Positions 7,211-9,885 of a stretch of DNA of 9,885 nucleotides are shown one piece after another. Positions within the stretch are counted from its first letter, which is position 1. Each line of letters begins with the position of its first letter. The notes under the pieces are model-generated. The model worked only from the letters and a program-made list of their open reading frames with translations, was not told where the DNA came from and did no database searches. The position numbers were made by a program, and so were the translations under genes. Origin of the DNA: Bacteroidota bacterium (GTDB taxonomy: Bacteria > Bacteroidota > Bacteroidia > Chitinophagales > Chitinophagaceae); NCBI GenBank assembly GCA_023412975.1, contig JAEZRB010000289.1, positions 1 through 9,885 on the forward strand, in the 5' to 3' direction.

Positions 7211-7364
7211 AAACGCTGCAGGATATTTTGGAAACAGAAAGAATGCAGTTTGGAGAAGCGGAAATCTGTAACAGGATAAAAAGCTACTCCTGAAAGCATC
7301 AGGAAAAATGAATATACAGGCGCAAGCAGGTATAGGATTTAAATTCTGATGCTTTCGTTTTTTT
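7211..7364 (+). ncRNA. Candidate small RNA between yajQ and rpmE2
   Basis: About 154 nt lie between a promoter-like pair (7173-7204) and a strong intrinsic terminator (7292-7364), with the rpmE2 promoter starting only 10 nt later. The overlapping open frames (for example the end of 7047-7271) have no recognisable protein content. Inside, TCCTGA (7288-7293) and TCAGGA (7299-7304) form a 6-bp hairpin with a 5-nt loop that uses the same bases as the 5' arm of the terminator, so two folds compete. I recognise no known RNA family; 6S RNA was considered but I could not find its long rod-like pairing. The alternative is that this is simply the 3' untranslated region of yajQ. The 5' end is approximate. 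Confidence 0.35.
7292..7364 (+). terminator. Long-loop intrinsic terminator
   Basis: GAAAGCATCAG (7292-7302) is perfectly complementary to CTGATGCTTTC (7346-7356) over 11 bp. The stem can be extended at both ends by wobble or A-T pairs, and it is followed by G and seven Ts (7358-7364). The 43-nt loop is unusually large. It ends either the yajQ transcript or a separate small RNA. Confidence 0.7.
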
Positions 7365-7373
7365 GAATAAGAT

Positions 7374-7404
7374 TTGGCAAACCCACCGATCAGTCCTATC
7401 TTCG
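7374..7404 (+). promoter_or_regulatory. Promoter of rpmE2
   Basis: TTG (7374-7376) and TATCTTCG (7397-7404) are separated by 20 nt. This is the Bacteroidota spacing, and the -7 box differs from TAnnTTTG at one position. A leader of roughly 55-60 nt would precede the start codon. It lies immediately after the terminator at 7292-7364, which insulates it. Confidence 0.6.
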
Positions 7405-7467
7405 CACACTTAAAAAAATCAAGCAAAAGCACGGCAAAATCCGTGTAGCCTTAAAAATCAAAGAGTT

Positions 7468-7719
7468 ATGAAAAAAGGTCTCCATCCCGAAAACTATCGC
7501 CTTGTGGTTTTCAAAGATATGAGTAACAATTATTCATTTCTAAGCCGTTCTACAGCAGCGTCTAAGGAAACCGTGAAATGGGAAGATGGCAATGAATATC
7601 CCCTGGTAAAACTGGAGATTTCTAACACATCGCATCCTTTCTTTACTGGTAAAAACATGTTGGTTGATACCGCAGGCCGTATCGATAAATTCAAAAAGAA
7701 ATACGCCAAGAAAGCTTAA
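7468..7719 (+). CDS. rpmE2: 50S ribosomal protein L31, type B
   Basis: An 83-aa large-subunit ribosomal protein. It opens MKKGLHPENYRLVVFKDMSN and contains the typical YSFLSRSTAAS (22-32), ISNTSHPFFTGKNMLVDTAGRIDKF (about 51-75) and a basic KKKYAKK end. It lacks the CxxC zinc-binding cysteines of the type A paralogue, so it is the zinc-independent form. In several bacteria that form is made when zinc is short. In Bacteroidota it is often the only or main L31, so zinc control should not be assumed, and no Zur-like palindrome is evident in its leader. The gene stands alone, with its own promoter (7374-7404) and terminator (7745-7770). An AAAGAG stretch just before the ATG may help initiation. 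Confidence 0.97.
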   Translation: MKKGLHPENYRLVVFKDMSNNYSFLSRSTAASKETVKWEDGNEYPLVKLEISNTSHPFFTGKNMLVDTAGRIDKFKKKYAKKA

Positions 7720-7744
7720 GCTGCCCCTGGTTCTAAATTATACT

Positions 7745-7770
7745 AAACCTTCCCGATGGAAGGTTTTTTT
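7745..7770 (+). terminator. Intrinsic terminator of rpmE2
   Basis: AAACCTTCC (7745-7753) pairs with GGAAGGTTT (7758-7766) around a CGAT loop and runs into a T-tract ending at 7770. It is a perfect 9-bp stem 25 nt after the stop codon. Confidence 0.9.
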
Positions 7771-7790
7771 ATGCTTTCTATCCTGGCAGC

Positions 7791-8073
7791 GGAAATCTGT
7801 TCCAGTCAGCATCTTTCGGGATCTGGTTTCAACGGAACGGAGTTCCGTTATACCTTTCCCGCCGGCAAAAGTTTCTTGGAGTCTAATCAATATTTCTCTT
7901 TCGGGATCTGGTTTCAACGGAACGGAGTTCCGTTATACCATTTCCCCGGCAAAAACTTTCTGAGAGTCTAATCAATATTTCTCTCCGAATCATGGGGAAC
8001 CCGGGCAACGGAACCCTGTTCCGTTTCGCGCCATTTCGGGATTTCAGTCAGCTGAACGGAGTTCTGTTCTACC
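7791..8073. repeat. Family of GGAAC/GTTCC palindromes filling the rpmE2 to GlmU-like spacer
   Basis: Besides the two tandem hairpins, AACGGAAC-CCT-GTTCCGTT at 8007-8025 has the same 8-bp stem but a different loop. A decayed copy at 8053-8073 matches 18 of 21 positions of the tandem copy and keeps only a GAAC/GTTC core, and a minimal GGAA-TTCC form lies at 7791-7803. TTTCGGGAT precedes three of them (7814-7822, 7899-7907, 8034-8042), and CAGTCAGC is shared by the outermost two (7803-7810, 8045-8052). The rest of the 409-nt spacer 7720-8128 holds the rpmE2 terminator and a weak promoter box and nothing else I can identify. The arrangement resembles REP/MITE-like intergenic palindromes, and no transposase is present in the window. 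Confidence 0.75.
7812..7984. repeat. Tandem duplication of an 85-bp unit
   Basis: Units begin at 7812 and 7897. The first 43 nt are identical (7812-7854 and 7897-7939), the next 24 nt differ at many positions, and the last 21 nt (7879-7899 and 7964-7984) are identical again. Each unit contains a perfect hairpin, AACGGAAC-GGA-GTTCCGTT (7831-7849 and 7916-7934). The unit length is not a multiple of three and the same forward frame reads the copies in different phases, so this is non-coding repeat DNA rather than a repeated peptide. Confidence 0.9.
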
Positions 8074-8100
8074 GTGCCATACTGCTGCTATTTTTTAAAG

Positions 8101-8108
8101 TATCTTTC
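8101..8108 (+). promoter_or_regulatory. Possible -7 promoter box of the GlmU-like gene
   Basis: TATCTTTC differs from TAnnTTTG only at the last base and lies 20 nt before the start codon. No TTG stands at the expected upstream distance. Confidence 0.33.
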
Positions 8109-8128
8109 CGGATAGTAATTTCATTTTC

Positions 8129-9307
8129 ATGAACAAGATCCTTTTCACGGAAGAATATTGCCAGCCGGAAAACCTTTACCCGTTTACCCTCACCAGGCAA
8201 ATACAGGATATCCGCGTGGGTATACTCACCATCCGGGAAAAATGGGAAAAAGCTATGGGGCTACCATCCTTTGACCGCTACGAGGATGATTACAAGGACC
8301 TGGATCGTTCGCTGACCGTGTCGAAAGCCGCACAGGGAGGTGTCTGCTATATGATACACGGCAATGTGTTGCCGACACCTTCGCTTGTAAAGGCCGTAAA
8401 AAAATTAAAAAGTGGTGAATTTATTTCGACCCATGAGGATAGTGGGATTGTATTCTGTTTCACCAGTAAGGAAATAGGCGATAAACACAAGATCAGGGTC
8501 ACGAAGCCAGTCGCTTTTAATGAGGAAATTAAAACCCTGCGTTATCCATGGGATATCATTCATTTGAATGACTGGGCCATCCGGCAGGATTTTCTACTCC
8601 TTCGGGGAAAAAGGAAATCTCAAGTTATCCCGAGATCAAACCAGGTTGTAGGGCGCTCGAATATTTTTATTGAAAAAGGCGCCAAACTTCAACATTGCAT
8701 ACTCAATGCTTCTGGTGGTCCTATTTATATTGGGAAAAATGCGGAAGTGATGGAAGGATCCCTGATACGCGGGCCTTTTGCCATGGGTGAAGGAGCTTGT
8801 GTAAAAATGGGCACAAAAATCTATGGCGCTACCACACTGGGTCCTTATAGTATCGGAGGCGGTGAGATAAAAAATTCCGTTCTTTTTGGATATTCCAACA
8901 AAGCACACGATGGTTACCTTGGCGATTCGGTGATCGGGGAGTGGTGCAATCTCGGTGCCGGCACCACCAATTCGAACCTGAAAAATAATGCCAGCGAGGT
9001 AAGCGTTTGGACTACTAAGGGGTTGATGAAAGCAGGACTGAAATGCGGTGTACTGATGGGCGATTATACCCGCACGGCTATCAATACTTCCATCAATACG
9101 GGAACGGTGATCGGTGTTTGTTGTAATGTTTTTGGCATGGGGCTTACACCCAGGTATATTCCAAGTTTCTCATGGGGAAGCGAAGGCGTAAGCAGGTATG
9201 GATTTGAAAAAGCCCTGCAGGATATAGACGGTTGGAAGAAGTTGAAATCACAATCCATTACTGACAACGAGAAAAGCATTTTAAAATATATCTTTAAACA
9301 TTTTTAA
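8129..9307 (+). CDS. GlmU-like putative sugar nucleotidyltransferase with hexapeptide-repeat domain
   Basis: A 392-aa cytosolic protein of the Bacteroidota 'alternative GlmU' type. The N-terminal part (about 1-160) is a nucleotidyltransferase-like region: MNKILFTEEYCQPENLYPFT, then RQIQDIRVGILTIREKWEK, which is typical of this family. It lacks the LAAGxGTRM motif of true GlmU/RfbA-type enzymes. Residues about 171-345 form a left-handed beta-helix of hexapeptide turns, with HDGYLGDSVIGEWCNLGAGTTNSNL (260-284) resembling the GlmU acetyltransferase site region. This suggests a role in forming UDP-GlcNAc or a related activated sugar for the envelope, but the substrate is unproven. Twenty-four nt separate it from tpiA on the same strand with no terminator between, so they are probably co-transcribed. 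The start ATG at 8129 agrees with the family N terminus. Confidence 0.88.
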   Translation: MNKILFTEEYCQPENLYPFTLTRQIQDIRVGILTIREKWEKAMGLPSFDRYEDDYKDLDRSLTVSKAAQGGVCYMIHGNVLPTPSLVKAVKKLKSGEFISTHEDSGIVFCFTSKEIGDKHKIRVTKPVAFNEEIKTLRYPWDIIHLNDWAIRQDFLLLRGKRKSQVIPRSNQVVGRSNIFIEKGAKLQHCILNASGGPIYIGKNAEVMEGSLIRGPFAMGEGACVKMGTKIYGATTLGPYSIGGGEIKNSVLFGYSNKAHDGYLGDSVIGEWCNLGAGTTNSNLKNNASEVSVWTTKGLMKAGLKCGVLMGDYTRTAINTSINTGTVIGVCCNVFGMGLTPRYIPSFSWGSEGVSRYGFEKALQDIDGWKKLKSQSITDNEKSILKYIFKHF

Positions 9308-9331
9308 ACCCAAATTACATACTCAATACTT

Positions 9332-9885
9332 ATGAGAAATCAGATCGCGGCAGCTAACTGGAAGATGAACCTGACCTTTCAACAGGGAGAAAAGCTTTTG
9401 GATACGATCATGGAAGCGGACATTGTACTGGCTGCCCATCAGAAAGCTGTATTTGCAGTGCCATTCCCTTATTTACTAATGACCCGGAGCGAAGTGGACA
9501 ACGCCCAGAACTATTTTGTTGCCGCCCAGAATTGCTCCGATAAAAAATCCGGGGCATATACCGGGGAGGTATCAACCGAAATGCTGCATTCCATCGGTGT
9601 ACCTTACTGCATAATCGGTCACAGCGAGCGGCGTGAATATTTTAATGAAACAAACGCCGTGCTGGCAAAGAAGCTGGACCGTTGCCTTGACAATTTTATA
9701 ACTCCCATTTTTTGCTGTGGTGAACCCCTGGAGATCCGCGAAGCGGGTACGCAAAATGAATATGTGGCTCTGCAATTAAAGGAATCGCTGTATCACCTGT
9801 CAGCGGAGAAAGTAAAAGATATTGTGATTGCTTACGAGCCCATCTGGGCAATTGGCACGGGTAAGACCGCTAGCACCGAACAAGC
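9332..9885 (+). CDS. tpiA: Triosephosphate isomerase, cut by the window end
   Basis: Interconverts dihydroxyacetone phosphate and glyceraldehyde-3-phosphate (glycolysis). The first 184 codons are present in one open frame, against about 250 for the family, so the last quarter is outside the window. The N terminus MRNQIAAANWKMN holds the substrate-binding Asn 9 and Lys 11. IIGHSERR (94-101) supplies the electrophilic His 97. AYEPIWAIGTGK (167-178) is the family signature with the catalytic Glu 169 and the start of the flexible lid loop. GAYTGEVS (74-81) and CCGEPLEIR (128-136) are also typical. It follows the GlmU-like gene by 24 nt and is probably in the same transcript. No frameshift is seen. 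Confidence 0.97.
   Translation, partial: MRNQIAAANWKMNLTFQQGEKLLDTIMEADIVLAAHQKAVFAVPFPYLLMTRSEVDNAQNYFVAAQNCSDKKSGAYTGEVSTEMLHSIGVPYCIIGHSERREYFNETNAVLAKKLDRCLDNFITPIFCCGEPLEIREAGTQNEYVALQLKESLYHLSAEKVKDIVIAYEPIWAIGTGKTASTEQ

Noticed and set aside
7047..7271. 74-codon open frame overlapping the end of yajQ
   Set aside because: It starts inside yajQ in another frame, overlaps the candidate promoter and has no recognisable domain or initiation signal.
7202..7432. 76-codon minus-strand open frame rich in F, L and K
   Set aside because: It crosses the rpmE2 promoter and the preceding terminator, and its hydrophobic look comes from A/T-rich non-coding sequence read antisense.
7258..7800. 12-nt match GCGGAAATCTGT at 7258-7269 and 7789-7800, linking the small-RNA candidate and the palindrome array
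   Set aside because: In about 10 kb a few 12-nt matches are expected by chance, and the flanks do not align.
7664..7971. Two overlapping open frames of 99 and 71 codons after rpmE2
   Set aside because: They begin in the end of rpmE2 or in its terminator and run through the 85-bp repeats. One frame reads the two repeat copies in different phases, so there is no conserved peptide. The palindromes simply lack stops.
7720..8128. CRISPR array suggested by repeats with hairpins
   Set aside because: There are only two exact units of 85 bp, the intervening segments are related rather than unique spacers, and no cas genes are nearby.
1..9885. tRNA, rRNA, transposase, toxin-antitoxin, phage or defence genes
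   Set aside because: I read both strands and the spacers and saw no tRNA-like cloverleaf, rRNA segment or protein of these classes.

Overview
This window reads as ordinary chromosome of a Bacteroidota bacterium, most likely in or near the Chitinophagales. The grounds are: start regions that are A-rich and lack Shine-Dalgarno sequences; promoter-like boxes of the Bacteroidota type (TTG, about 20 nt, TAnnTTTG); a zinc-free type B ribosomal protein L31; an 'alternative GlmU' sugar nucleotidyltransferase-like protein; and a large outer-membrane beta-barrel protein with a carboxypeptidase-regulatory-like N-terminal domain. The family assignments are read from the proteins. The taxonomic placement is inference.

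Layout. At the left end pcm (protein-repair methyltransferase, +) converges on a minus-strand pair, ltaE then pgi (threonine aldolase, then glucose-6-phosphate isomerase), whose genes are 9 nt apart and probably co-transcribed. A gene-free stretch of about 535 nt (3440-3974) follows. It holds short direct and inverted repeats and the promoter of a TonB-receptor-like outer-membrane protein (3975-6452). That gene ends in a clear hairpin terminator, and its U-tract runs directly into the promoter box of yajQ (6590-7081). Between yajQ and rpmE2 (L31, 7468-7719) lies a 386 nt spacer with a second promoter-like pair and a long-armed terminator, which together could delimit a small RNA of about 150 nt. 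After the rpmE2 terminator there is a 409 nt spacer dominated by palindromic repeats (two 85-bp tandem units plus diverged copies). The right end is a two-gene unit: a GlmU-like protein, then tpiA, which the window edge cuts.

Function. Apart from the surface receptor these are housekeeping genes. Two belong to central glycolysis (pgi, tpiA), one to amino-acid metabolism (ltaE), one to protein repair (pcm), one to the ribosome (rpmE2), one is a nucleotide-binding regulator family (yajQ), and one probably makes an envelope sugar precursor (the GlmU-like protein). I see no phage, transposase, CRISPR, toxin-antitoxin or defence genes. I find no convincing new multi-gene system. The most unusual material is non-coding: the AACGGAAC-nnn-GTTCCGTT hairpin family at 7791-8073, the candidate small RNA with mutually exclusive hairpins at about 7210-7364, and the repeat-rich leader of the outer-membrane protein gene.
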